Shown here piece after piece: positions 1 to 7,607 of a DNA stretch of 64,000 bases (within the stretch, counting starts at the first letter, position 1; the number at the start of each line of letters is the position of its first letter). The notes under the pieces were generated by a model. That model made no database searches, was not told the origin of the DNA, and saw only the letters and a list, made by a program, of their open reading frames with translations. Origin of the DNA: Marinobacter halotolerans (lineage in GTDB: Bacteria > Pseudomonadota > Gammaproteobacteria > Pseudomonadales > Oleiphilaceae). The translations under genes were made by a program, and so were the position numbers. Location: contig NZ_VMHP01000002.1 in assembly GCF_008795985.1 (NCBI RefSeq), positions 620,001-684,000 on the forward strand, written 5' to 3'.

Positions 1-2
1 AA

Positions 3-494
3 TCTGCCAGAGCCAAACGCATCAAGCGCCATTACAAGCGCGGCAAACAGCAAAGCAAATTGAATCTGGTTTCCCTGATGGATATTTTTACCATTCTGGT
101 GTTCTTCCTGATGGTGAATTCGTCCTCGGATGTGCAGGTGCTCAACCAGGACAACGCCATCAAGCTGCCCGAGTCGAAAGCCGAGGCTCCGCCGGCTGAC
201 GTGCTGGCATTGATCGTTACTGATGACAGCATCCTGGTGAACGGACGGGTGGTCACCGGGTTGGATAGCTTCCGCAGTTTTGATGGCAAAGTAGAGCCTG
301 CCCTGCAGGAAGAACTTAACTATCAGTCGGCCCGTGCGAGTAGCCCGGCCCCTGACGCCGGTCGGCCAATCACCATCCTGGCGGACCGCGAGCTGCCCTA
401 TGATCTGTTGAAAAAGATCATGTCCACCTGTGTGGACGCGGGCTATGCCAGTATTTCCCTCGCCGTTAACCAGAAACCAGAGCAGGGGGCCTGA
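3..494 (+). CDS. ExbD/TolR-family proton channel subunit (5' end outside window)
   Basis: The frame is open from the first bases of the window, so the N-terminus is missing. The visible part begins with a basic stretch (KRIKRHYKRGKQ), followed by LNLVSLMDIFTILVFFLMV. This is the typical single membrane helix of ExbD/TolR with its conserved Asp in a MDxFT context, and a periplasmic domain follows. Family role: with an ExbB/TolQ partner it forms a proton-driven stator that energises a periplasm-spanning protein. The stop lies 2 nt before the next gene, an AgmX/TonB-like protein, so the two are translationally linked. A partner ExbB gene is expected just upstream of the window. It is distinct from the second exbD near 59 kb. 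Confidence 0.85.
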   Translation, partial: SARAKRIKRHYKRGKQQSKLNLVSLMDIFTILVFFLMVNSSSDVQVLNQDNAIKLPESKAEAPPADVLALIVTDDSILVNGRVVTGLDSFRSFDGKVEPALQEELNYQSARASSPAPDAGRPITILADRELPYDLLKKIMSTCVDAGYASISLAVNQKPEQGA

Positions 495-496
495 CC

Positions 497-1495
497 GTGT
501 CTCAGTATCGACAGGGATTGCCCTGGAACCGGGAGAGCGGCGAGCGCAAACGCCTGCTGTCGGTTTCGTTACTACTGGTGCCTTTATTTGTGCTGGTGGC
601 AGCGTATGTAAGCTGGGTGAAGCTGCCGGAAGTCGAGCGTGCCGAGCGGGAGGCATTGCCTCCGCAGCTGGCCCGGCTGGTGGTCGAGCAGGAGCCGCCT
701 CCGCCACCACCGCCCGAGCCTGAACCGGTGCAGCCTGAACCCGAGCCGGAACCGGAGCCGGTGAAAGAGGAACCGCAGATTGTTGAGGCTGAACCCGAGC
801 CCGAGCCGGCTCCGCCTGAACCTGAACCGGCGCCCGAGCCGGAAGCCGAGATTGTCGAAGCACCTGAACCCAGCGAACAGGAAGTGGAAAAAGCGCGGGA
901 GAAGGCCAGAAACACCGGTATTCTCGCCATGGGTGACGAGCTTTCAAAACTGGCAACTCTGGGCAAGTCAGTGAAACTTGATGCACCGTCGACCGTGACC
1001 GCGGAACCCATCGCCCGCAAGACGGGTGATACCCTAGCGCAGAGGGCCAATACTGGCCGCAGTGCCGGCGTTGATGAAACGCAATTGAGTCAGGAGAGCA
1101 AGCAGATTGCGCTTGCTGAGCGTCAGCAGGCGGAAGTGGAGCAGGCCAAAGAAATTGTCGCCGAAGCCCGGAAAACCGAACGCGAACGGGAAGTGGCCAA
1201 ACAGTCCCGGACCCGGGAAGCGGTGGAGCGCACGCTGGACCAGAACAAGTCCGTTATCCTCAGTATCTACTACCGGGAACTGCGGCGTCAGCCTTCGCTG
1301 CAGGGCAACGTGACACCGGAGCTGGTGATCGAGGAAAGCGGTGCGGTTTCAAGTTGTGATGTGGTGTCCTCCACCGTGGACGAGCCAAAGCTTGAACAGA
1401 AGATCTGCAACCGTCTGCGGCTTGTTAACTTTGGCGAGCGCCCCGGCGTCGAGACCATGACCATCCGCTATCCTATCGAGCTTTTGCCGGGCTAA
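497..1495 (+). CDS. AgmX/PglI C-terminal domain protein, TonB-like, Pro/Glu-rich
   Basis: This is a 332-residue single-pass inner-membrane protein that starts with GTG 2 nt after the exbD-like gene. In order: a short cytoplasmic N-terminus, one membrane helix (about residues 19-41), a Pro/Glu-rich rod of EPEP-type repeats (about 66-130), a charged helical region (about 190-250) and a C-terminal domain (about 255-332) resembling the AgmX/PglI tail domain. Cys287 and Cys304 in that domain could form a disulfide. By analogy with TonB/TolA, the rod would span the periplasm and carry force from the ExbBD stator. AgmX relatives are known from gliding and envelope systems; the role here is inferred. 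Its 3' end overlaps the convergent symporter gene by 23 bp. Confidence 0.75.
   Translation: MSQYRQGLPWNRESGERKRLLSVSLLLVPLFVLVAAYVSWVKLPEVERAEREALPPQLARLVVEQEPPPPPPPEPEPVQPEPEPEPEPVKEEPQIVEAEPEPEPAPPEPEPAPEPEAEIVEAPEPSEQEVEKAREKARNTGILAMGDELSKLATLGKSVKLDAPSTVTAEPIARKTGDTLAQRANTGRSAGVDETQLSQESKQIALAERQQAEVEQAKEIVAEARKTEREREVAKQSRTREAVERTLDQNKSVILSIYYRELRRQPSLQGNVTPELVIEESGAVSSCDVVSSTVDEPKLEQKICNRLRLVNFGERPGVETMTIRYPIELLPG
690..873 (+). repeat. Pro-Glu codon repeat inside the AgmX-like gene
   Basis: GAA/GAG-CCN codons alternate and encode runs of PPPPPP and EPEPEP, broken by short spacers such as QIVEAE and EIVEAP. The spacer is nearly duplicated (IVEAEPEP / IVEAPEP). This is the TonB-like periplasm-spanning rod. 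The region is prone to slippage and length variation. Confidence 0.85.
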
Positions 1496-2843
1496 GAAGT
1501 GCCAGCGCAAGGCTGACCAGTGCCGATGCCGCCAATGCGCCGACAAACGGCCAGAGTGTGGGAATCGCGCCGGGAAAGCTGGCAGCTTCAAGGCCCGCCA
1601 CCAGGCTGCCTCCGGCGATCCAGCCGGGGGCGATGGCGCCGGCCAGGCCGGCAAGCCCGCCCATTACAGCGGCTTGTGTTGTCATCCGGCGCCAAAGCCC
1701 CATCAGAACCGGCACAATCGCCGTTGCACACAGCAGGTCCGCAATCAGGAACAGTCTCAGAACCGAGATTCCCTCCAGCGCAACCAGCACCACAGGAATC
1801 ATCAGTACCACGGTAATCCAGCGGGCCGACGCCAGTGACAGCCCCTGCTTTTCCGTAACGGCAAGAGACGCAAACGCATTCTGAAGGGTATCCACTGAAG
1901 AGGCCACCAGGGTTAGCGCCAGAATCAGGGCCGGTAGCGCCAGCCAGGGCGAGGCTCCCGCCAGCAGGGCAAAGAAGGGAATGGGAGGCGACCCCAGGTC
2001 CACGCCGCTGGTGGCGGCGACGATGCCAAAGCTACCCACCACAGCGACCACGACAATGGTCGCCAGCCCGCCAATGACAGCGCCGCTGCGCAGAGATGCA
2101 ACATCCCGAGCAGACCATAGCCGCTGCCAGTAACCCTGGTGAAACAGGTTGGCCGCAGTGACCGCAATAATCAGGGTAACGGCCACTCCGATTGCGCTTC
2201 CCACCGGCGCTGCCGGCATCTCTGACAACTCCAGTTCAGGTAGCTGACCGGCCACCGCGAAACCCACAATACCAAGCAGAGCAATCAGCAGCGCCGCCTG
2301 CCATTGGTCCGTGACAATACTCGCCCTCAGGCCGCCCCATGCGGTGTAGACCAGTGTCGCGATGGCAACGCCCAGCACCGCCAGATTGCCGTTCACATCT
2401 GAAAGCAGTGACGTGATGGCGCCAATGGCGGTCAGTTCCGCGGTTAGGAAGCAGAGCATATATAGCACGGAAATCAGCGACACATAGCGGCGTACGGTGT
2501 TGCCGTAGCAGGCCTGGGCAAATTCACCGATGCTGCGGCCCTGAGGCAGATAGCGCCGGATGGCCGGCCCGCAGAGTCCGAAGACGATAAATGGCAGTGC
2601 GGCGCCAATGGCATAGCCCGCGAGAGCCACCGGACCCACCAAAGCTCCTATCTCTGGCGGTGCAAACAGAATCCAGCCGCCCATGCCCGATGCCAGAAAA
2701 GAGAGGCCAAGCGCTCGGGAACCCTGTGAATTCCTCGCCGTGACAAAATCATCGAGCCCGCCATCAGCCAGTCTGGCTCTGAGCCCCAGCCAGGTGAACA
2801 GGAGCAGGGCGGCAGCCAGAGCAGCAATGGTGGTATAGAGCAT
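1473..2843 (-). CDS. Sodium:solute symporter family transporter
   Basis: A 456-residue, very hydrophobic inner-membrane protein with about 12-13 predicted helices. It begins with a helix followed by the DDFVTARNSQG segment and then SFLASGMGGWILFAPPEIG, a pattern typical of the SSS family (PutP/SglT/PanF). Family function is Na+-coupled uptake of a small organic solute. I cannot name the substrate, and no catabolic genes lie next to it. The ATG is at 2843 and the gene is transcribed alone, away from the C39 peptidase gene. Its 3' end overlaps the AgmX-like gene by 23 bp. A 194-bp divergent region separates it from the next gene. Confidence 0.85.
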   Translation of the reverse strand: MLYTTIAALAAALLLFTWLGLRARLADGGLDDFVTARNSQGSRALGLSFLASGMGGWILFAPPEIGALVGPVALAGYAIGAALPFIVFGLCGPAIRRYLPQGRSIGEFAQACYGNTVRRYVSLISVLYMLCFLTAELTAIGAITSLLSDVNGNLAVLGVAIATLVYTAWGGLRASIVTDQWQAALLIALLGIVGFAVAGQLPELELSEMPAAPVGSAIGVAVTLIIAVTAANLFHQGYWQRLWSARDVASLRSGAVIGGLATIVVVAVVGSFGIVAATSGVDLGSPPIPFFALLAGASPWLALPALILALTLVASSVDTLQNAFASLAVTEKQGLSLASARWITVVLMIPVVLVALEGISVLRLFLIADLLCATAIVPVLMGLWRRMTTQAAVMGGLAGLAGAIAPGWIAGGSLVAGLEAASFPGAIPTLWPFVGALAASALVSLALALLSPAKAR

Positions 2844-3037
2844 TCAGTGTTTCTCCGTGGGCAGCAGGGTTGAAAGTGTCATGAACCAGTTCTCAAAACA
2901 CGGCGACGGGGCGCCTTCTGCACCGACAGATTTGAGGCACAGTTATCTTTAAGAGAGTAACGAATTCGGTATCTTACCGTAACAAGATGTAACTCGGAAA
3001 AGGTCATGTCTAATAATAACAGGGACTTCGTCTAACC

Positions 3038-3838
3038 ATGCTGTTGGTACTCGCCGGTTCAATCCTTTCTTTCACCATGGCCCAGGAGGCTGTGGTTGTA
3101 GAGCCTTATGAGAAAGGCGCCATTGTGATCGAGCAGGATATCGACGCAAGCCCGATCGAGTTGAGAACTGCCACGCGAGTCGAACCCCTTGTCGAGCAGA
3201 AATTCCGCAACATCGTCCGCCAGGCCTATGACTATAGCTGCGGAAGCGCGGCACTGACCACCGTTCTGAATTTCTATCTCGGGCGGTCACTGGGCGAGAG
3301 GCAAGTCATGGAAGGCCTGCTTCATTACGGCGAGAAAGAGCGGATCGTTCAGCGACGTGCGTTTTCCATGCTGGATATGAAGCGTCTGGTGACGGCGCTG
3401 GGTTATCCCTCCGGTGGCTTCCGGGCAACCATTGAAGACCTGGTCGATCTGGACCACCCGGCGATCGTTCCCATACAGCACGCCGGGTTCAAGCACTTTG
3501 TCGTGTTGAGAACCATCCGCGAGGGTCGGGTTTTCATTGCCGATCCGGCGGTGGGCAATCTGTCCTTCACGCTCGCTCAGTTCGAGGAAAAATGGGACGA
3601 CAACGTGCTGTTTATCGTGTTCCCGGGTGGCGACAAGCCCCTTGATAGCCTGGAGCTAAAAGAAGAAGACCTCCGTTATGTAGACGACCAGACGCTGACG
3701 CTGATGGCGCTGCACAAAATACCGGAATTTCATGAGGCAACGGAACGCCGGATACGAAACATGCTGGAACGTCAGAAGAACAATCCGGATGGCACTGTCG
3801 AGAATACCCAGAAAGAGCTGTTCTATCGTCGGAACTAA
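3038..3838 (+). CDS. Exported C39-family cysteine peptidase
   Basis: This 266-residue protein carries a C39 peptidase core with Cys68 in YDYSCGSAAL, His153 in FKHFVVL and Asp169 in FIADPA, the expected triad in order. Family knowledge: C39 domains usually sit on ABC exporters and cut double-glycine leaders. Here the domain is free-standing behind a short hydrophobic export signal (LLVLAGSILSFTMAQ). The signal lacks the usual basic n-region, and a stop at 3017-3019 excludes an upstream ATG. Stand-alone exported C39 proteins occur in the fap amyloid locus (FapD) and, as I recall, in the Acinetobacter fil locus. The following genes encode two beta-barrels and a lipoprotein, so a role in processing an exported surface protein is inferred. 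Confidence 0.8.
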   Translation: MLLVLAGSILSFTMAQEAVVVEPYEKGAIVIEQDIDASPIELRTATRVEPLVEQKFRNIVRQAYDYSCGSAALTTVLNFYLGRSLGERQVMEGLLHYGEKERIVQRRAFSMLDMKRLVTALGYPSGGFRATIEDLVDLDHPAIVPIQHAGFKHFVVLRTIREGRVFIADPAVGNLSFTLAQFEEKWDDNVLFIVFPGGDKPLDSLELKEEDLRYVDDQTLTLMALHKIPEFHEATERRIRNMLERQKNNPDGTVENTQKELFYRRN

Positions 3839-3895
3839 CGTTCCCGGACTATCCGGGGTACAGGAACCAATACTCGTAAGAATAAGGGAGTCAGG

Positions 3896-4906
3896 ATGAA
3901 TCGTTGGGTTATGCGAGTTTTTATCCTTTTTTCCGTGACTGGCCTTTTACCCACCATGGCACTGTCGCAGGAAGGGAATGTTGATGAAGCGAGGGAAGCG
4001 CTTGCCCGCCAGGAAGGGGACGAGGATTCTGCGAAGCAGCTTGAGGAGGTTTTTCAGGCGGCCGAGAACAACTATTCGCTGCAGAAAAAGGGAACCCACG
4101 CCCTCAACTATTCATTCAATTACACCTACATGGGTGATCAGCGCCTGGATGCGGAAATTCGCGACGGCAGCATCCGCCAACTGGACATTACGCCCACGGC
4201 AACCCACAACTTCACCAACTCTTTCTCCTACGATTACGGGTTGCTCGATAACCTCACCGTCGGCGCCCGTTTTCCGCTGGTGGTCAAGTACGATACCCAG
4301 GACGAGCTGAGCCTTTATGACGTGGGTGATGTGTCAGCGACGGCCCGCTGGCAGCCGTTTCCTTATGTGCCGGGGAAGATGTCCACCACGCTTTTCGGCT
4401 CGTTTTCAAGCAAGACCGGTGTCAGTCCCTACGAGATAGACATAGACGAGCAGCTTTCCAGTGGCAGCGGCTATTACGGCATCTCGGGCGGGGTAAGCCT
4501 CTCCAAGGTGCTGGATCCCGTGGTTATCTTTGGCTCAGCCAGTCTCAGCTACAATTTTGACGCCACTGACCTTGATCAGGTTCGTGGTGGCCGACGCCTG
4601 GTTGAGGTGTCTCCCGGGTTTGGGCTGTCCGGCTCCGGCGGTTTCGCCTATTCACTGTCCTATGACATTTCCTTGAGTATTTCCGGGCAGATCAGCTACA
4701 ACGACGAAACCGTGCTGACCTTTGCCGATGACTCCCAGGCGGTTGCCCAGGATCAGATGACCGGCTTTCTTAACATGTCTCTCGGCACGCGTCTGAGCGA
4801 TACCACCATCGTGAACACCAGTCTTGGTATTGGTCTCACCGAAGATGCCCCTGATTTTTCCCTTGGCGTGTCCATGCCTATTGAATTTTCTGGACTTAAA
4901 GAGTGA
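3896..4906 (+). CDS. Outer-membrane beta-barrel, MetA-pathway/FapF-like
   Basis: A 336-residue precursor with a clear signal peptide (about 1-25, ending ALSQ) and a good ribosome-binding site (AAGGGAG). A short charged helical segment (about 30-60, EEVFQAAENNYSLQKKG) leads into alternating aromatic/hydrophobic strands that fill the rest. The layout resembles proteins annotated as putative MetA-pathway of phenol degradation or as transporters. A helix followed by a barrel also recalls FapF, the amyloid-secretion pore. It follows the C39 peptidase by 57 nt and precedes a FadL-type barrel by 37 nt. A pore or assembly role for an exported substrate is inferred; nothing in the neighbourhood suggests phenol degradation. 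Confidence 0.7.
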   Translation: MNRWVMRVFILFSVTGLLPTMALSQEGNVDEAREALARQEGDEDSAKQLEEVFQAAENNYSLQKKGTHALNYSFNYTYMGDQRLDAEIRDGSIRQLDITPTATHNFTNSFSYDYGLLDNLTVGARFPLVVKYDTQDELSLYDVGDVSATARWQPFPYVPGKMSTTLFGSFSSKTGVSPYEIDIDEQLSSGSGYYGISGGVSLSKVLDPVVIFGSASLSYNFDATDLDQVRGGRRLVEVSPGFGLSGSGGFAYSLSYDISLSISGQISYNDETVLTFADDSQAVAQDQMTGFLNMSLGTRLSDTTIVNTSLGIGLTEDAPDFSLGVSMPIEFSGLKE

Positions 4907-4943
4907 TTGAAGGCTCTGACGCATTACGGGAAGGGAAAACACC

Positions 4944-6566
4944 ATGGTAACGACCAGCCACAAGAAAAGGATGCTTGCAGCCCTGCTGGCGGCATCACTG
5001 TCGGGCGGCGCAGAGGCTCAGCTGACACAGAACCTGACCTTGCATCCGAAGGCCCTGGCCCTTGGCAACGCGGTTACGGCGGACCCTCCCGGGCTAATGG
5101 CTATTCATTACAATCCGGCGGGTCTCACCAAGCTAGATGGACGTCAGCTTGAAGTGAACCTGATGAACGTCTATCTGGACATCGACGCTGATTTTTCCGC
5201 ACCTGAAGGCTATGAAATCTTTGGCATTGATGGCCTTGAGACAGACCCCATGACCGGCAAGCAGCGGGATCCGGTGGCAAACTCCAGCAGTCACACCAAC
5301 AATGTGGCGCTTTATGTACCCGGCTTCGGGATTTTGCGGGCACCCCCGGGACCGGCCGTTGCGCCATCGGCGGGCATCAGCATCAACCCGCCCGGGTCCA
5401 AGCTGACCTTTGGCAACATGTTCTATCTGCCGATGGCGGCGGGTTTCTACCGTAAAAAGAACGACCCGGGCCGATACATGCCACAGGCCACGGCGCTGCA
5501 GCGTACTACCTACCTGTCGCCGACCATCGGCTACAAGATCAACGACCGATGGTCGGTGGGCGGTGGCATTCATATTTCCCACATGGGGCTGGCTGTTGAT
5601 CAGTACATGCGCGCCCCTAACCTGCTGTTGGGCGTGGCGGAGACACTGCAGACCGCGTTCAACTGTGAAAGCGGCGACGAGCCCCTGCAGCCCTGGCTGG
5701 CGCTCTGTGGCGGCAACATTGGCCCGTGGGATGATATCGGTGTGCTGAGCCTGAACCTGCAGGAGACGGTTTCTCCCACCTATGCTCTTGGCGTCATGTG
5801 GGAGCCGCGGGACTGGTTCAGCTGGGGGGCGAGTTATACCTCCGAAGCCCGCATGAACATGAAGGGCACATTTGAAATCCAGTACACCGAGGACTGGTCG
5901 GGCTTCTGGCAGCGGCTGAACAATTCGGTTCTGGGTGCCATCTCCTCCGCTATTCTCAGTCTGCCGTCCGGTGCGCCTCGGGAAGCGGGGAACGTTTCCA
6001 TGGATCTGACCTATCCACAGCATTTCCAGACCGGCATCAGCGTCGACGTTCATCCGAAACTGACTCTGAACGCCGATATTGGCTGGACGGATTTCGCCCA
6101 GTGGGATTCATTTAACCTGCGCTTCGACCGCAATCTGGAGTTTCTGGGCGCCGCCCGGATTCTTTCCACCAATGCTACGCAGAGCACTCTGAGCCTGCCG
6201 ATGGGCTTCACCGATCAGTGGAACTGGGCTTTCGGGATGGAATTCCATGCCTCGCCGCGTCTGGATCTGCGCGCGGGTGTGGAAATCCGGGATTCGGTTA
6301 TTCCCGATGATCAGCGTCAGATCCTGGCACCGTTCGGTGGCGCCAACCTCTACAGCGTGGGCATGGGCTATCGCTGGGACAAGGATACCGAGATCGACCT
6401 GAACCTCAGTTATCTGCAATCCATCGAAACCATCCCGGCCAATGGCAGCTGCAACCTGAACTGCGATAACATCACCAACATTATCTATAACCCCTATGCG
6501 GGGCTTGATGTAAAAACATCGCTGCGGGCCGTGGTCGCGGGGCTGAGCTTCCGTACCAAATTCTGA
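4944..6566 (+). CDS. OmpP1/FadL-type outer-membrane protein
   Basis: A 540-residue precursor with a signal peptide (about 1-26, ending GGAEAQ). The N-terminal motif YNPAGLTKL (about 56-64), preceded by ALGNAVTADPPG, is typical of the FadL/TodX/OmpP1 family. The many amphipathic strands and the final residue Phe fit insertion by the Bam machinery. Family members form 14-stranded barrels for hydrophobic compounds. It is longer than ordinary FadL proteins (about 430-450 aa). It carries two Cys pairs, one near residues 235-253 and one in NGSCNLNCDN near the C-terminus, which could be extracellular disulfides. Its position between a MetA-type barrel and a lipoprotein suggests a specialised assembly role, not fatty-acid uptake; this is inference. 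Confidence 0.75.
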   Translation: MVTTSHKKRMLAALLAASLSGGAEAQLTQNLTLHPKALALGNAVTADPPGLMAIHYNPAGLTKLDGRQLEVNLMNVYLDIDADFSAPEGYEIFGIDGLETDPMTGKQRDPVANSSSHTNNVALYVPGFGILRAPPGPAVAPSAGISINPPGSKLTFGNMFYLPMAAGFYRKKNDPGRYMPQATALQRTTYLSPTIGYKINDRWSVGGGIHISHMGLAVDQYMRAPNLLLGVAETLQTAFNCESGDEPLQPWLALCGGNIGPWDDIGVLSLNLQETVSPTYALGVMWEPRDWFSWGASYTSEARMNMKGTFEIQYTEDWSGFWQRLNNSVLGAISSAILSLPSGAPREAGNVSMDLTYPQHFQTGISVDVHPKLTLNADIGWTDFAQWDSFNLRFDRNLEFLGAARILSTNATQSTLSLPMGFTDQWNWAFGMEFHASPRLDLRAGVEIRDSVIPDDQRQILAPFGGANLYSVGMGYRWDKDTEIDLNLSYLQSIETIPANGSCNLNCDNITNIIYNPYAGLDVKTSLRAVVAGLSFRTKF

Positions 6567-6597
6567 ACCGGCAGCGAGCTTGCAGGTGGTGGTCTGA

Positions 6598-7596
6598 ATG
6601 TCTAGCCGTTTTCTGATTGTGTTGCCTCTGGCGGCGGCGTTGCTGTCAGGCTGCCAGCTGTCCGGAGAAAAGCCGGCCGGAGCCGATGAGGAGTATTTCA
6701 CCTGGGTAGACGAGCAGGGACAGGTGCGCCAGACGGTAATACCCCGCACCGAGCCATCGGCCGGCCAGGAAAGCCCACCGTCGGAGACGCCGGTACAACA
6801 GTCTGAAGACACCCACGACGAATACAATCTCAAGAACTACCCCGATGGCAATGCCCTTGCCGAGCGCGGCTTTATCCGCCCGGGAGATCCCGAACCCTAC
6901 TTTACCTGGCGCGATGCTCTGGGCAATGTCCGGGTCAGTTATTACCGTCCGGATACCCGCACGGCCGTGGAGAAAGGGGAAATCGAGCCACCGATTGAAC
7001 TGACGGAAGCCAGCATCTACCAGACCAGCACAGCCCCCGCCGACGCTGACCTGCCTGCCGATGCAGACCCGCTGGCGGCTGCCGTTCTGGGGCTGGATGA
7101 CAGTGTCGCGCCTTATTTCGAGCGCTGGGCTGCTGTATGTTGTGAAGAACTGGACCGGTCTGATCCTGTGGAATGGGAGCCCGGACGGGAATTCGGGGTT
7201 GATGTAACCGACGCCTCGCCGACGCATGAATTCATCACCGGAACCAGCCACTATCAGCTGGTCAGCCTTCCTGCGGATAAAGACTTTGTAGTCAGGCTAA
7301 GGTCCTATGATCAGAAGGGCCTGTTTGTGCCCTCGCTCGCCTTCCTGGACGCCAAATTCAGGCCACTAAGACTGGTGACCGATATGGTCACCGAGTTCAC
7401 GCCCGAGTCCTGGTCCCGGCATGGCTATCTGAGATTCCATGTTCCCGTTTTTCCCAGCCGCGGCGAGCGTTGGATGTTGATCTACACCACGTCGAGAGCC
7501 GCCGCCGGGCAAACCGTGATTGAGACCCGCTATGGGCCCCGGGCCATTCCTCATCAGCGCACTGGTGAACTGGGGCTGAAACACATCCATCAATAG
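6598..7596 (+). CDS. Lipoprotein with two YFTW repeats and MalM-like C-terminus
   Basis: A 332-residue lipoprotein precursor with lipobox LLSG-C (Cys19). Two similar segments follow: YFTWVDEQGQVRQ (from residue 33) and YFTWRDALGNVRV (from residue 101), each resembling the tryptophan-containing DUF4124 type of periplasmic motif. The C-terminal half (about 200-320) has HYQLVSLPA, FVPSLAFLDAKFRPLRLV and WMLIYTTS, which recall the MalM periplasmic family. It is the last gene of the four-gene exported block and lies 31 nt after the FadL-like gene. A periplasmic scaffold or chaperone tethered to the outer membrane is a reasonable guess. No function is established from the sequence alone. Confidence 0.65.
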   Translation: MSSRFLIVLPLAAALLSGCQLSGEKPAGADEEYFTWVDEQGQVRQTVIPRTEPSAGQESPPSETPVQQSEDTHDEYNLKNYPDGNALAERGFIRPGDPEPYFTWRDALGNVRVSYYRPDTRTAVEKGEIEPPIELTEASIYQTSTAPADADLPADADPLAAAVLGLDDSVAPYFERWAAVCCEELDRSDPVEWEPGREFGVDVTDASPTHEFITGTSHYQLVSLPADKDFVVRLRSYDQKGLFVPSLAFLDAKFRPLRLVTDMVTEFTPESWSRHGYLRFHVPVFPSRGERWMLIYTTSRAAAGQTVIETRYGPRAIPHQRTGELGLKHIHQ

Positions 7597-7607
7597 CAGA
7601 CTGCGGC

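Noticed and set aside
502-1050. Open frame antisense to the Pro/Glu repeat, rich in Ser/Gly
   Set aside because: Low-complexity mirror of the EPEP repeat; no evidence of a gene.
2971-2988. ATCTT-N8-AAGAT upstream of the C39 peptidase as an operator
   Set aside because: Five-base arms in A+T-rich DNA are expected by chance.
3896-4906. Phenol degradation role for the MetA-type barrel
   Set aside because: The family label is historic; no aromatic catabolic genes are nearby and the context is of exported assembly proteins.
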